A stretch of 64,000 nt of DNA from Bacteroidia bacterium (GTDB taxonomy: Bacteria; Bacteroidota; Bacteroidia; Flavobacteriales; Flavobacteriaceae). Below, piece after piece: positions 28,741-38,476 of the stretch. The first letter of the stretch is position 1, and every line of letters begins with the position of its first letter. Below the pieces are notes generated by a model. That model had not been told where the DNA came from. It worked only from the letters and a program-made list of their open reading frames with translations, and ran no database searches. The stretch lies in contig JAUIJA010000002.1 of NCBI GenBank assembly GCA_030431055.1, forward strand, positions 1 through 64,000. Direction: 5' to 3'. The translations under genes and the position numbers were made by a program.

Positions 28741-29226
28741 TTATTCGAATTCGATTAATAATTGACCTTTCTCAACTGCTGCTCCTTTTATTGCAGTAAC
28801 TGATTTAATTTTTCCGCTACGTGGCGAAACAATACTGTTTTCCATTTTCATAGCTTCTAATATTAATAAAGGATCATTTTCTTCTACTTCTTGACCTTCG
28901 GTTACACTTACCTCTAAAATTAATCCAGGCATAGGCGCTTTAATAGCATTTACTTGCTTTGAAGCTCCAACTTCGAAGCCCATTTCTTTGATAAGAGCAT
29001 CTAATTCGTTCCCAACTTTAACAGTATAACTGTTGTTGTTTACTTTAACGGTATAGCTTTTTTGGATAAAATTAGCTGCTGTAATTTCAGCTTGATAAGA
29101 TTGATTATCTTTAAGAACATGAAACTTATCATTCCCTACACTAACAGCATCTAGTTGAGAAACTTTCTCTTGATCTGCTTCAAACTGAAAAGAATTGTTT
29201 ACGTTTAACTTATAATGATTACTCAT
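28741..29226 (-). CDS. Biotin carboxyl carrier protein subunit
   Basis: A 161-residue carrier whose C-terminal ~70 residues form a biotinyl domain: IKAPMPGLILEVSVTEGQEV, then LILEAMKMENSIVSP with the biotinylated Lys in AMKM and the closing GAAVEKGQLLIEFE. The N-terminal ~85 residues (YKLNVNNSFQFEA...) are the extra region of decarboxylase/acyl-CoA carboxylase carriers. It is first in the operon and 1 nt upstream of accC. Confidence 0.9.
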   Translation of the reverse strand: MSNHYKLNVNNSFQFEADQEKVSQLDAVSVGNDKFHVLKDNQSYQAEITAANFIQKSYTVKVNNNSYTVKVGNELDALIKEMGFEVGASKQVNAIKAPMPGLILEVSVTEGQEVEENDPLLILEAMKMENSIVSPRSGKIKSVTAIKGAAVEKGQLLIEFE

Positions 29227-29317
29227 ATTTACTTTTTTTTAAAGATTCGTAAAATTAAGTAAAAGAAAACGTTTTTGTAATTAAAAACAGAAAATATTGG
29301 TAAAATGATATAACTAA

Positions 29318-31429
29318 CTATTTTTTTAAATAGTTGAGAACCATAGCATGCAGTTTATTTTTTTGAATTGGTTTAGAAATAAAATCTGTAAAACCTAAAG
29401 ATTTAATTTTATTTAATTCTTCTTCAAAAGAATATGAAGTTTGTGCAATTATAGGAATCGCTTTATTAAATTCTCTAATCTTTACAAAGGCTTCATAACC
29501 GTCCATATTTGGCATACGAATATCCATTAAAACCAAATCAATTTCGTCATTTTCTTTACAAATAGCTACGGCTTCAACACCATCTTTTGCTCTTATTACC
29601 TTACATTCTAATGGTTTTAAAATTTTTTCAATTAACAGGTAATTGATATTATCATCTTCAGCAACTAAAACAACTTCTTCATTCCCTAAATTCCTTTGAA
29701 TTTTAACCTCTAAATCTGATTCGTCTGTAGCTGTAGCTATTTTTTCACTTGAAATTTTTAATGGAATTGAAAAATAAAAAGTTGTTCCTTTGTTTTGTTC
29801 TGATTCAAAATTAATCTTTCCGCCTAATAATTCAACATAAGCTTTGCTTATTGCTAAACCAAGTCCTAAACCTTCGTTTCCAGAAATATTTTCCGAACTT
29901 AACTTGGTAAACCTTTTAAATATATTCTCTTGAAAATCTTTTGGAATACCCATACCTGTATCTTTTACACTAAAATTAATCTTTCCTTCTTCTTCATTTA
30001 TAAAATAACTCAAGATTACTTTTCCTTGTTTTGTAAACTTAAAAGCATTATTAAGCAAATTAGTTATGATTTCACTAAGCTTTGTTTGGTCTGAAATTAT
30101 TGTAATATTTTCTTTTAATGAAGGCTCATTAAACACAAACTGAACATCTTCATTTCCATAAAGAGTTTTGTATGTGTTTGCTATATTCAGGATAAAATCA
30201 TTTAAACAAAACGGCTGTAAATTAGGCTTTATAAGTTCTGAGTCTATTTTAGACATTTCAACCAAATCGTCAATAATTTCAATTAAGTTTTTCCCACTAG
30301 ATTGAATAACTTTTATATAATTTCTTTTTTCTTCCGTTGACAGATTAGGGTTTGAAAGTAAATCTGAAAAACCTAAAATTGCATTCATCGGCGTTCTTAT
30401 CTCATGAGATAAATTCATTAAAAATGCTGATTTTAATCGATCGCTTTCTTCTGCTTTTAATTTAGCCTTTTCTATCTCTTTGGTTTGCCTTTTATTTTCT
30501 TCAAAAAGTTTTCCGATATAACGGAATTCTCCTTTAATTCCTTTAAGAGAACTTATTGCAGATTCATCGCCATCTTTTAAAATTCTCTTAATAAAAGTTA
30601 GCGGTAATCTAGACCATTTATTTGCATATATATAATAAACAAACCATGAAATGATTATAGCAAATACCATAACCATTAAAACAAACTTGGTTATCCAAAA
30701 ATCTATGTTGTAAGCGCGTTTAAAATATAAACTCGAAATTAATTCATTATTATAATCTCTTAATGGAATAGTTGTAAAAACTGTTTTTTCAGCTTTTTCA
30801 TTTCCCTCATAAAATTTAATATTAGATGTGGTTATTTTCTCTATATCAGCAAAATATTCATTATCTAACAATCTGACCATAAAAAAACAACCTGCAGGCT
30901 CAGTTTTATTTTTAAACGGATCGTCAGAAGGGTGAATTGTTGCACCAAAAACTTCTACAATCCCATCTGGTGTTTTTAGATAAAAATTATCTACTCTTTT
31001 ATGCACCAACTTGTCAATAGCATCTTGGGGAATAAATGTTTTTGTTTTAATTTTTGTAGTGGAAACTTTTGTAATTAACTCGCCGTCATTTGTATAAACT
31101 CCAATATATTCCAACTTGTAAGCATCTAAAACACTTGCTATTGATGTATTGAACCAATCTAAATCTCTAGTTTGGGTAAAATCTACAAATTCATCCCAAT
31201 AAGTAACATCCATCGAAATAGAAGTGAAAGATTCTGAATTTAATTTAAGTAATGTGCTAACTTCATTATTATAAATATCATTACTTGACTTAAAAATCTC
31301 TCTTTCTTGTAACCTCATATAACAATACAAGCCTATTACCAAAAAAAGCAAACCTCCCGAAACAATAGTAAGCAAGGTTATCACTTTAGTATAAGTAGAA
31401 CTAATTTTAGGTTTAAAAATAGAGAGCAT
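29318..31429 (-). CDS. Hybrid sensor histidine kinase/response regulator with CHASE4 sensor
   Basis: A 703-residue hybrid kinase. Order: TM1 (about 14-38), periplasmic CHASE4 domain with SMDVTYWDEFVDFTQ and WFNTSIASV (about 60-210), TM2 (about 245-270), coiled-coil linker, HisKA with phospho-His 342 in NLSHEIRTPMNA, HATPase (NLLNNAFKFT, VKDTGMGIP, GLGLGLAISKAYVE), and receiver (about 586-703) with acceptor Asp 636 in LVLMDIRMPNMDGY and conserved Lys in FISKPI. No adjacent output regulator is encoded; phosphate probably goes to an Hpt protein, for which 38477 is a candidate. Confidence 0.9.
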   Translation of the reverse strand: MLSIFKPKISSTYTKVITLLTIVSGGLLFLVIGLYCYMRLQEREIFKSSNDIYNNEVSTLLKLNSESFTSISMDVTYWDEFVDFTQTRDLDWFNTSIASVLDAYKLEYIGVYTNDGELITKVSTTKIKTKTFIPQDAIDKLVHKRVDNFYLKTPDGIVEVFGATIHPSDDPFKNKTEPAGCFFMVRLLDNEYFADIEKITTSNIKFYEGNEKAEKTVFTTIPLRDYNNELISSLYFKRAYNIDFWITKFVLMVMVFAIIISWFVYYIYANKWSRLPLTFIKRILKDGDESAISSLKGIKGEFRYIGKLFEENKRQTKEIEKAKLKAEESDRLKSAFLMNLSHEIRTPMNAILGFSDLLSNPNLSTEEKRNYIKVIQSSGKNLIEIIDDLVEMSKIDSELIKPNLQPFCLNDFILNIANTYKTLYGNEDVQFVFNEPSLKENITIISDQTKLSEIITNLLNNAFKFTKQGKVILSYFINEEEGKINFSVKDTGMGIPKDFQENIFKRFTKLSSENISGNEGLGLGLAISKAYVELLGGKINFESEQNKGTTFYFSIPLKISSEKIATATDESDLEVKIQRNLGNEEVVLVAEDDNINYLLIEKILKPLECKVIRAKDGVEAVAICKENDEIDLVLMDIRMPNMDGYEAFVKIREFNKAIPIIAQTSYSFEEELNKIKSLGFTDFISKPIQKNKLHAMVLNYLKK

Positions 31430-31588
31430 CTTATCTTATTTCCATAAAAATATAATATTTTTCTGAAAAACATAGAATAAACGCAACATTTGATAATAAT
31501 TTAATAATCTTATTATTTTTCACAAAAAAAATCTCAAAATTCTAACAGGAAAAAATCACATTTTTGTAATTTAGCCAAAAACAAATCT

Positions 31589-33190
31589 ATGCCAAGCGAC
31601 TGCGTTACTTTTCAAAATTCTGGTTATTTTTCTAGCTTAATTATCGATTATTTAAACCAAGAACAAAAAGTTCAATCGCTTTATAATAGATTTCCAACAG
31701 TTGAAAACTTTAAACTTCAAATTGAAGAAAAAAACAACAACTTTCCTTTTGAAAACAGGCAAATTTTAGCAAACCAACTTAAAGAGCAGTATTCGCAATT
31801 TGAAGTTTCTAAGGAAACAAAAGAAAATATTGAACTTTTAAAATCTCAAAACACTTTTACCGTAACTACTGGCCACCAACTTAATTTATTTACAGGACCA
31901 ATTTATTTTATTTATAAAATTGTTACGACAATAAAATTGGCGCAAGAACTTAAAAAAAGTTTTCCAGAATACAATTTTGTTCCTGTTTACTGGATGGCGA
32001 CTGAAGATCATGATTTTGAAGAAATCAATCACTTTTATTTTGAAGAAAAAAAAATCAGTTGGAATAAAAACTCAAATGGTCCAGTAGGAAGATTATCTAC
32101 CGAAGGTTTAGATAAAGTTTTTGAAGAGTTTGAAAAATTATTAAATTCAAGTGAAAACGCTTCATTTTTAAAAGGGCTATTTAAAAACTCTTATCTAAAA
32201 CATAAAAATTTAGCAGAAGCAACTCGATACTTAGTAAACGAATTATTTAAAAATTTTGGATTAGTAATTATTGATGGAGACGACAGCAGGTTAAAATCAA
32301 TCTTTTCTCCATACATAAAAAAAGAATTATTACAACAAACTAATTACGTAAAAGTTGAAGAAACTTCAAAGCTTCTTGAAGATTATAAAATTCAAGTAAA
32401 TCCAAGAGAAATTAATCTTTTTTATATTACAGATTCACTTCGCGAAAGAATTATTTTCAAAAACGGAACCTATACTATTAATAATACAGAAATTAGTTTT
32501 TCTGAAAGTGAAATTTTAACAGAACTTAAAAATCATCCAGAACGTTTTAGTCCGAATGTGATTATGCGTCCGCTTTACCAAGAAGTTATCTTACCTAATT
32601 TAGCTTATATAGGTGGCGGTGGAGAAATCGCTTATTGGCTTCAGTTAAAATCAATGTTTCAAAAGAACAACATTACTTTCCCTATTTTAAAATTAAGGAA
32701 TTCGGTTTTATTAGTTAGTGAAAAACAAAACTCAAAAAGAGAAAAATTAGAATTAAGTTGGCAAGATTTATTCAAAAAACAAATTGATTTAATTAATCAA
32801 AAAACACAAGAGTTTTCTACAATAACGTTTAATTTTTCTCAACAAGAGCAGGTTCTTCAAAAACAGTTTAATGATTTAAAGGAAATTGCAGAAAGAACAG
32901 ATAAATCATTTATAGGAGCAGTTAATGCTCAAGAAGCAAAACAAATAAAAGGTTTACAAAAACTTGAAAAAAGACTTTTAAAAGCAGAAAAGAAAAATTA
33001 CAAAAATCAGCTTGAAAGAATCACTCAACTTCAAAATGAATTATTTCCAAATAAAAGCCTTCAAGAAAGAAAAATTAATATTTCCGAAATTGTAAATAAC
33101 GAAAACATAGAAATCCTTATTAATAAGCTACTAAACGATTTTGAATTATTTTCAAAAAAGTTCAATATCACAATATTCAAAAATCGATAA
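31589..33190 (+). CDS. bshC: Bacillithiol synthase BshC
   Basis: A 533-residue enzyme of the usual BshC length that adds cysteine to glucosaminyl-malate, the last step of bacillithiol synthesis. Typical segments: VTTGHQLNLFTGPIYFIYKI, VPVYWMATEDHDFEEINHF, PNVIMRPLYQEVILPNLAYI, IGGGGEIAYWLQLK, and the C-terminal coiled coil LQKLEKRLLKAEKKN. Presence of bshC implies this organism uses bacillithiol as a low-molecular-weight thiol. It is monocistronic and ends in a hairpin at 33182-33209. Confidence 0.93.
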   Translation: MPSDCVTFQNSGYFSSLIIDYLNQEQKVQSLYNRFPTVENFKLQIEEKNNNFPFENRQILANQLKEQYSQFEVSKETKENIELLKSQNTFTVTTGHQLNLFTGPIYFIYKIVTTIKLAQELKKSFPEYNFVPVYWMATEDHDFEEINHFYFEEKKISWNKNSNGPVGRLSTEGLDKVFEEFEKLLNSSENASFLKGLFKNSYLKHKNLAEATRYLVNELFKNFGLVIIDGDDSRLKSIFSPYIKKELLQQTNYVKVEETSKLLEDYKIQVNPREINLFYITDSLRERIIFKNGTYTINNTEISFSESEILTELKNHPERFSPNVIMRPLYQEVILPNLAYIGGGGEIAYWLQLKSMFQKNNITFPILKLRNSVLLVSEKQNSKREKLELSWQDLFKKQIDLINQKTQEFSTITFNFSQQEQVLQKQFNDLKEIAERTDKSFIGAVNAQEAKQIKGLQKLEKRLLKAEKKNYKNQLERITQLQNELFPNKSLQERKINISEIVNNENIEILINKLLNDFELFSKKFNITIFKNR

Positions 33191-33209
33191 AAAGCATATT
33201 TTATCGATT
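33182..33209 (+). terminator. Hairpin overlapping the bshC stop codon
   Basis: AATCGATAAAA/TTTTATCGATT (33182-33192 and 33199-33209), 11-bp perfect stem, 6-nt loop, stop codon inside the left arm. The T-run after it is poor, so termination is uncertain. Confidence 0.5.
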
Positions 33210-33295
33210 AAAAACACTTTTAATTATGTTTTTCTCATAAAAAAGCGATTTTTTTATATTTTTTCTTAAAAAATTTATTAATATTAAATTTTGAT

Positions 33296-33303
33296 TACCT
33301 TTG
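33296..33303 (+). promoter_or_regulatory. -7 box for the FGE-like gene
   Basis: TACCTTTG matches TAnnTTTG, 29 nt before the ATG at 33333. It excludes the longer upstream start at 33291. Confidence 0.5.
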
Positions 33304-33332
33304 CACCCGCAAAATTTAAAGTTTATTTAACT

Positions 33333-34166
33333 ATGAGTAGCATTACTATTAATATTAAAAAAGTGTTTCTTTTATTAACACTTATCTTTCTTTCTTTCAA
33401 CACATTGAACGCTCAAAACTCTATGATTAAAATAGAAGGTGGTACTTTCAAGATGGGTTCAAAAGACAACGCAATTGCTGCTGATAATGATGAACAAAAC
33501 GAACACGATGTAACGGTTAAATCTTTTGAAATAAGCAAATATGAAGTTACTGTTTAGAGTTGGAAACAATATGTAAAAGCTAATAGGTTGAAAATGCCAA
33601 AAACTCCAGATTGGGGCTGGAAAGACAATTATCCTATTAATAATATTACATGGGAAGAAGCCGTTTCTTACTGTAATTGGTTAAGTAAAAAAGAAAAATT
33701 ACAACCAGTCTATTCAAAAAGAGGACCTAATATTGTTTGCAATTTTAAAGCGAATGGATATCGTTTACCTACAGAAGCTGAATGGGAATTTGCAGCAAAA
33801 GGTGGTAATAAAGATAAAGAAACTCGCTATAGTGGTAGTGACAATGCTGATGACATTGCTTGGCATAAATTAAACAGTAAAAATTCTCCACATACAGTTG
33901 GTACAAAATTACCTAATGAGTTAGGAATTTATGACATGAGCGGAAATGTTTGGGAATGGTGTTGGGATTGGTACAATAAAGATTATTACAAAATTGAAGA
34001 TGGAGACAATCCTAAAGGACCAGAAATGGGTGAAAGAAAATCAGTAAGAGGTGGTTCTTGGGATAGTAAAATTAATTATTTACGTCCAGCAAATAGAATT
34101 TCTACTTTACCTAATAGAACTCACGAGTTTTACGGCTTTAGAATTGCTAGAACAATACAAGAATAA
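33333..34166 (+). pseudogene. Formylglycine-generating enzyme-like (SUMF1) gene with in-frame TAG
   Basis: One continuous frame of about 277 codons, interrupted only by TAG at 33555-33557 (codon 75). Before it: signal peptide (VFLLLTLIFLSFNTLNAQ) and the domain start MIKIEGGTFKMGS...SFEISKYEVTV. After it: SWKQYVKAN, NNITWEEAVSYCNWLSKKE, RLPTEAEWEFAAKGG, GNVWEWCWDWY, RGGSWDSKINYLRPANR and GFRIART, all normal for the SUMF1/GldK-like fold. No other damage is visible, so this is a recent nonsense mutation, a sequencing error, or a readthrough site. Family members include sulfatase-modifying enzymes and T9SS GldK. Confidence 0.8.
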
Positions 34167-34178
34167 ATTACAAAACCC

Positions 34179-34208
34179 TTGTTTTTAGAAGGCAAAACCT
34201 TACCTTTG
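34179..34208 (+). promoter_or_regulatory. Promoter of ndk
   Basis: TTG (34179-34181), 19 nt, TACCTTTG (34201-34208), then 16 nt to the ATG. Full consensus match. Confidence 0.7.
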
Positions 34209-34224
34209 CAAAAAATTTAAAGAA

Positions 34225-34644
34225 ATGGCAGGAACTAGAACCTTTACAATGATTAAACCTGATGCTGTTGAAAATGGACACATCGGTGGAATTTTAAATA
34301 TGATTACTGAAGCTGGTTTCAGAATTGTATCAATGAAATTAACACAATTAACAGTAGCTGATGCTCAAGAATTTTATGCTGTTCACAACGAAAGACCTTT
34401 CTTTGGTGAATTAGTAGAATTCATGACTCGCGGACCAATTGTAGCGGCTATCTTAGAAAAAGATAACGCTGTTGAAGATTTCCGTACTTTAATTGGAGCT
34501 ACTAATCCAGCTGATGCTGCTGAAGGAACTATCCGTAAAAAATATGCAACTTCTGTTGGTGAAAATGCTGTTCATGGTTCAGATTCAGATGAAAATGCAA
34601 CCATTGAAGGTAACTTCCACTTTTCAGGAAGAGAAATGTTTTAA
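34225..34644 (+). CDS. ndk: Nucleoside diphosphate kinase
   Basis: A 139-residue enzyme balancing NTP/dNTP pools. [20 protein letters not shown] at the N-terminus contains the KPDAV motif; the active-site His is in [12 protein letters not shown] near the C-terminus; [14 protein letters not shown] [19 protein letters not shown] is intact. Own promoter and terminator mark it as monocistronic. Confidence 0.97.
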   Translation: MAGTRTFTMIKPDAVENGHIGGILNMITEAGFRIVSMKLTQLTVADAQEFYAVHNERPFFGELVEFMTRGPIVAAILEKDNAVEDFRTLIGATNPADAAEGTIRKKYATSVGENAVHGSDSDENATIEGNFHFSGREMF

Positions 34645-34664
34645 TTAACATTTTGAAAACAAAT

Positions 34665-34696
34665 AAAAAAAGCACTTCAAATGAAGTGCTTTTTTA
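34665..34696. terminator. Bidirectional terminator between ndk and the DUF721 gene
   Basis: Stem GCACTTC/GAAGTGC (34672-34678 and 34683-34689) with A-run on the left and T-run on the right. Confidence 0.9.
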
Positions 34697-34993
34697 TTTT
34701 AAAACAATATTTTTAATTACATCTCTTCTTAATTCTTCGTTGAGAATCGTAATAATTTTTTCTTTTCCGTATAATAGTTCTTCACGTAAAACCGAAGAAG
34801 ACAAAGCAACATAAAGCGTACTGTTTTTCAACATTATATCTGTAGTATAATTATTTACACCTGGCCCCATTACATTTTTCCACGCTTCCCGAACATCTAC
34901 TTTATCTAATCCGCCTTGAAGTCGATTAGCCTCAATAAATGTTTTTAAAACATCAGCTAAAGAGCTTTCTTCTGTATTTCGCTTTTTACTCAT
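34694..34993 (-). CDS. DUF721 domain protein
   Basis: A 99-residue protein of the DUF721 (DciA-related) family: VLKTFIEANRLQGGLDKVDV, then REAWKNVMGPGVNNYT and LYVALSSSVLREELLYGKEKI. In many bacteria DciA-type proteins load the replicative helicase; this short flavobacterial version has only the core domain, so the role is inferred. Its start overlaps the end of the upstream lipocalin-like gene by 8 nt, implying coupling. Confidence 0.8.
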   Translation of the reverse strand: MSKKRNTEESSLADVLKTFIEANRLQGGLDKVDVREAWKNVMGPGVNNYTTDIMLKNSTLYVALSSSVLREELLYGKEKIITILNEELRRDVIKNIVLK

Positions 34994-35399
34994 TATCTAC
35001 ATGCTTTCTTTTATAAAAATATGTAATTCCGCTTTCATTTTTCAATACTAATTTTTTATCTGACAACTCTAAAACCTCTTCTTTCCACTCAGCATAATCA
35101 GTAGAATAATTTAAAAACAACAAACCATCTGTGATAATAGCTTCAATATTTTCTTTCACATCATTGGTCAACAACTTTCCATCTAATTGCAAAATTACTT
35201 TTTTCCTAAAACCTTTTAAACTGTCATTCAACTCAAAATGATCAATCGATTCATTGATTTTATATTCTTTTGAATTACCGTCTGGAAGTTCAACTTTTTC
35301 AATCTCCCAATAACCATTCAGTTTAGAAATTTCTTTAACACTAACCTGTTCTTTACAAGAAATAATAACGGAAAAAACTAAAAGTACGAAATATTTCAT
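34986..35399 (-). CDS. Lipocalin-like lipoprotein
   Basis: A 137-residue lipoprotein (signal YFVLLVFSVIISC, Cys at residue 15) whose mature part starts with LNGYWEIEKVELPDG and has alternating strands through FLNYSTDYAEWKEEVLELS and GITYFYKR, in keeping with the lipocalin-like group common in Bacteroidetes. The ligand is unknown. It overlaps the DUF721 gene by 8 nt. Confidence 0.65.
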   Translation of the reverse strand: MKYFVLLVFSVIISCKEQVSVKEISKLNGYWEIEKVELPDGNSKEYKINESIDHFELNDSLKGFRKKVILQLDGKLLTNDVKENIEAIITDGLLFLNYSTDYAEWKEEVLELSDKKLVLKNESGITYFYKRKHVDNE

Positions 35400-35420
35400 T
35401 TTAAAATTTTAGAAATTAAA

Positions 35421-35447
35421 CTAAAAAATCCCGATAAATCGGGATTT
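35421..35447 (-). terminator. Terminator after ftsY
   Basis: Read on minus, AAATCCCGAT/ATCGGGATTT (35438-35447 and 35426-35435) is followed by TTTTTTAG. Confidence 0.8.
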
Positions 35448-35451
35448 AATT

Positions 35452-36405
35452 TTATTTGAAAAACGAATCTACAAATTCATATTTGTTGAAAACTTGTAAA
35501 TCTTCTATTCCTTCTCCTACTCCAATATATTTTACCGGAACTTTAAATTGATCTGAAATACCTATTACAACTCCACCTTTTGCAGTTCCGTCTAATTTTG
35601 TAACGGCTAGCGAAGTTACTTCTGTTGCAGCTGTAAATTGTTTTGCCTGTTCAAATGCATTTTGTCCGGTAGAACCATCCAAAACCAATAACACATCATG
35701 CGGTGCATCGCCTACAACTTTTTGCATAACGCGTTTTACTTTAGAAAGCTCATTCATTAAATTCACTTTGTTATGTAAACGACCAGCCGTATCAATAATT
35801 ACTACATCGGCATTTTGAGAAACCGCAGATTGCAGCGTATCGAAAGCTACAGAAGCAGGATCACTTCCCATATTTTGTTTTACAATAGAAACTCCAACTC
35901 TATCTGCCCAAACTTGTAATTGGTCGATTGCAGCTGCTCTAAAAGTATCTGCAGCACCAAGAACAACTTTCTTTCCAGCTTTGTTAAATTGGTAAGCTAG
36001 TTTACCAATTGTTGTTGTTTTCCCTACTCCATTTACACCAACAACCATAATTACATACGGTTTTTTATCCGCTGGAATATCAAATTCGGTAGCATCACCA
36101 TGATTATTTTCAGATAATAATGCTGCAATTTCTTCACGAAGAATTTTATTCAATTCTTCTGTTCCCAAATATTTATCACGCTCAACACGCTCTTCAATTC
36201 GCTCGATAATTTTTAAGGTTGTATCTACACCAACGTCTGAAGTAACTAAAACTTCTTCTAAATTATCTAAAACATCATCATCAACTTTTGATTTACCCGC
36301 AACTGCTTTTGATAATTTCTGAAAAAAAGACGTTTTAGATTTTTCTAAACCTTTATCTAAAGTTTCCTTTTTATCGGATGAAAATAGCTTCTTAAAAAAA
36401 CTCAT
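35452..36405 (-). CDS. ftsY: Signal recognition particle receptor FtsY
   Basis: A 317-residue SRP GTPase that docks SRP-ribosome complexes at the membrane. The NG domain is complete: VVGVNGVGKTTTIGKLAY (G1), AADTFRAAAIDQL, IDTAGRLHNKVNLMNEL (G3), VTKLDGTAKGGVVIG (G4), and C-terminal GVGEGIEDLQVFNKYEFVD. The acidic A-domain is reduced to a short N-terminus, as in many Bacteroidetes. It follows the ribosomal-protein genes on the minus strand. Confidence 0.96.
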   Translation of the reverse strand: MSFFKKLFSSDKKETLDKGLEKSKTSFFQKLSKAVAGKSKVDDDVLDNLEEVLVTSDVGVDTTLKIIERIEERVERDKYLGTEELNKILREEIAALLSENNHGDATEFDIPADKKPYVIMVVGVNGVGKTTTIGKLAYQFNKAGKKVVLGAADTFRAAAIDQLQVWADRVGVSIVKQNMGSDPASVAFDTLQSAVSQNADVVIIDTAGRLHNKVNLMNELSKVKRVMQKVVGDAPHDVLLVLDGSTGQNAFEQAKQFTAATEVTSLAVTKLDGTAKGGVVIGISDQFKVPVKYIGVGEGIEDLQVFNKYEFVDSFFK

Positions 36406-36435
36406 ATTTATTGTATTAAAAAAACAAATTTAGAA

Positions 36436-36468
36436 ATAAAAAAGCTACTTTCAAACGAAAGTAGCTTT
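36436..36468 (-). terminator. Terminator after the DUF4295 gene
   Basis: AAAGCTACTTTC/GAAAGTAGCTTT (36441-36452 and 36457-36468), 4-nt loop, followed on minus by a T-run. Confidence 0.85.
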
Positions 36469-36491
36469 CCTATATAATATAAAAAGAATTA

Positions 36492-36644
36492 TTATTTCTT
36501 TTTCAAAAATTCGTCAACCATTTCAGGAGCCATTACTTGCTCAACGAAAGTATATGCACCTGACTTAGGAGATTTAACCATTTTAATTGCTTTAGTTAAT
36601 CTCTTTGATGATGTTTGTAAACTTGCTACGGTTTTCTTTGCCAT
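36492..36644 (-). CDS. DUF4295 small basic protein
   Basis: A 50-residue basic protein, MAKKTVASLQTSSKRLTKAI at the N-terminus and EQVMAPEMVDEFLKKK at the C-terminus, with SPKSGAYTF in the middle. It matches DUF4295, found in Bacteroidetes next to rpmG and rpmB, as here. The conserved location and composition suggest a ribosome-linked role, which is inference. Confidence 0.88.
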   Translation of the reverse strand: MAKKTVASLQTSSKRLTKAIKMVKSPKSGAYTFVEQVMAPEMVDEFLKKK

Positions 36645-36692
36645 GATTCAAATATTTTAAATTGAAACTTTTAACTTAATAAAAACTTCTAA

Positions 36693-36875
36693 TTATTTAA
36701 TTTCTTTGTGAACAGTTACTCTTTTTAAGATTGGATTAAATTTTTTAATCTCTAATCTATCTGGAGTATTCTTTTTATTTTTAGTCGTAATATAACGAGA
36801 AGTACCAGGCATTCCTGATTCTTTGTGCTCAGTACACTCTAAAATAACTTGAATTCTATTACCTTTCTTTGCCAT
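36693..36875 (-). CDS. rpmG: 50S ribosomal protein L33
   Basis: A 60-residue protein: [38 protein letters not shown] and [14 protein letters not shown]. It is the Cys-poor form (only one Cys), so it does not bind zinc. It lies between rpmB and the DUF4295 gene in a ribosomal-protein operon. Confidence 0.96.
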   Translation of the reverse strand: MAKKGNRIQVILECTEHKESGMPGTSRYITTKNKKNTPDRLEIKKFNPILKRVTVHKEIK

Positions 36876-36909
36876 CTTAAATTATTTTTTATTAAGTATA
36901 CTACTTAAA

Positions 36910-37131
36910 TTATTTTTGTGCTTTTTTTAACGCTGCAGAAATACCAATTCTATTGATAGTCTTTAAAGCAGCTGTAGATACCTTTAATGTTACCCATCTA
37001 TCTTCTTCAGGAATGTAAAAACGTTTCTTAACTAAGTTAACAGAAAATTTTCTCTTAGTTTTATTCATCGCGTGAGAAACGTTGTTTCCAACCATCGCTT
37101 TTTTACCTGTAAGTTCACAAACTCTTGACAT
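36910..37131 (-). CDS. rpmB: 50S ribosomal protein L28
   Basis: A 73-residue protein starting SRVCELTGKKAMVGNNVSHA and containing TKRKFSVNLVKKRFYIPE and WVTLKVSTAALKTINRIG, the full L28 pattern. It is first in the rpmB - rpmG - DUF4295 set, with ftsY next. Confidence 0.96.
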   Translation of the reverse strand: MSRVCELTGKKAMVGNNVSHAMNKTKRKFSVNLVKKRFYIPEEDRWVTLKVSTAALKTINRIGISAALKKAQK

Positions 37132-37211
37132 TATTTCTAATCTTTTATTTCGTTATTCAAAATCAGGGTGCAAAGAAACAAAATAGTAATCAATTACACA
37201 ACAATCTTTTA

Positions 37212-38459
37212 TTATTTTTTTAAAATTTCTTTATAAACTAATTCTAAAGCTTTACTTACTGCTCTATCTATTACTTTTTCTCGAGGTTGACCGAAATTAA
37301 ATTCTTCCACAAATACTTCATTATCAACACAAAACCCTATAAAAACCGTTCCTACTTCTGCATCAGCATCTCCTTTTGATGGTCCTGCATTTCCAGTTGT
37401 AGAAATTGCAATATTAGATTTCATCAATTTTTGAACTGAAAGCGCCATTTCTTTCGCAACTTCTCTACTTACAACTGAATGTTTTTTAATTGTATCTGAA
37501 GAAACCTCCAAAACACTTTCTTTTATTTCAGTTGCATAGCTCACCACACTTCCTTTAAAATAAGCCGAAGCTCCAGAAACTGATGTAATCATTTGTGCGA
37601 TTTTTCCGCCTGTACAGCTTTCAGCTGTTGCTATGGTTAGTCCTTTTTCCGCTAACAACTTTCCTAAAACAACTTCAATTGGCTCATCTTCGTCTAAACC
37701 TACAATAATATCTCCAATTAATTTTTGAAGATTACTAACTTGAACATTGATAGCATCGTTTAATTCATTTTCATTTGTTCCTTTAGCTGATAAACGAAGA
37801 CGAACTCTACCCGGACTTGGTAAATATGCTAATTTGATAAAAGTTGGCAAATTATTTTCCCAATCTTCAATTTGTTCAGCAATTAAACTCTCTCCTCTTC
37901 CATATGTCATAATCGTTTTATGTATAATAAACGGACGCGAGAATTTTTCTACTATTTTTGGAATAACTTCATTATCAATCAAATATTTCATTTCATAAGG
38001 AACTCCTGGCAACGAAATATAAATTGTACTTTCTTTTTGTAACCACATTCCTGGCGCAGTCCCCATTTTATTGAATAAAACTTCAGCTTTTGATGGAACT
38101 AATGCTTGTTCTTTATTGATTTGAGTAATTGGTCTTTTATAAAAACCTTCAATTAAATCTTTTACATGTTGAAGAACTCTTTCATCTTCTATAAGTTCAT
38201 CATCAGAAAATTCACAAATAGTTTTTTTTGTAATATCATCTTTCGTTGGGCCTAATCCTCCTGTGATAATTACAACATCTACATTATTTTGAAACTCAGA
38301 AAGTGTTTGTAAAATTTGTGATTTATCATCAGATATAGAACGCATTTCAGAAACTGAAATTCCGATTTTATCTAATTGTTTTGCTATATAACTAGAATTA
38401 GTATCAGTAATTTGACCAATAAGAATCTCATCACCAATGGTAATTATTGAGGCTTTCAT
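37212..38459 (-). CDS. cinA: CinA family protein (NMN deamidase / competence-damage protein)
   Basis: A 415-residue two-domain protein. N-terminal MoCF-like domain: [47 protein letters not shown] and [12 protein letters not shown]-terminal CinA domain: [20 protein letters not shown] with the catalytic Ser, [13 protein letters not shown] and [19 protein letters not shown]. The family deamidates nicotinamide mononucleotide and some members have ADP-ribose pyrophosphatase activity. It is the third gene of the FAH - Hpt - cinA unit. Confidence 0.93.
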   Translation of the reverse strand: MKASIITIGDEILIGQITDTNSSYIAKQLDKIGISVSEMRSISDDKSQILQTLSEFQNNVDVVIITGGLGPTKDDITKKTICEFSDDELIEDERVLQHVKDLIEGFYKRPITQINKEQALVPSKAEVLFNKMGTAPGMWLQKESTIYISLPGVPYEMKYLIDNEVIPKIVEKFSRPFIIHKTIMTYGRGESLIAEQIEDWENNLPTFIKLAYLPSPGRVRLRLSAKGTNENELNDAINVQVSNLQKLIGDIIVGLDEDEPIEVVLGKLLAEKGLTIATAESCTGGKIAQMITSVSGASAYFKGSVVSYATEIKESVLEVSSDTIKKHSVVSREVAKEMALSVQKLMKSNIAISTTGNAGPSKGDADAEVGTVFIGFCVDNEVFVEEFNFGQPREKVIDRAVSKALELVYKEILKK

Positions 38460-38476
38460 AAAATTTTAATGTAAAA

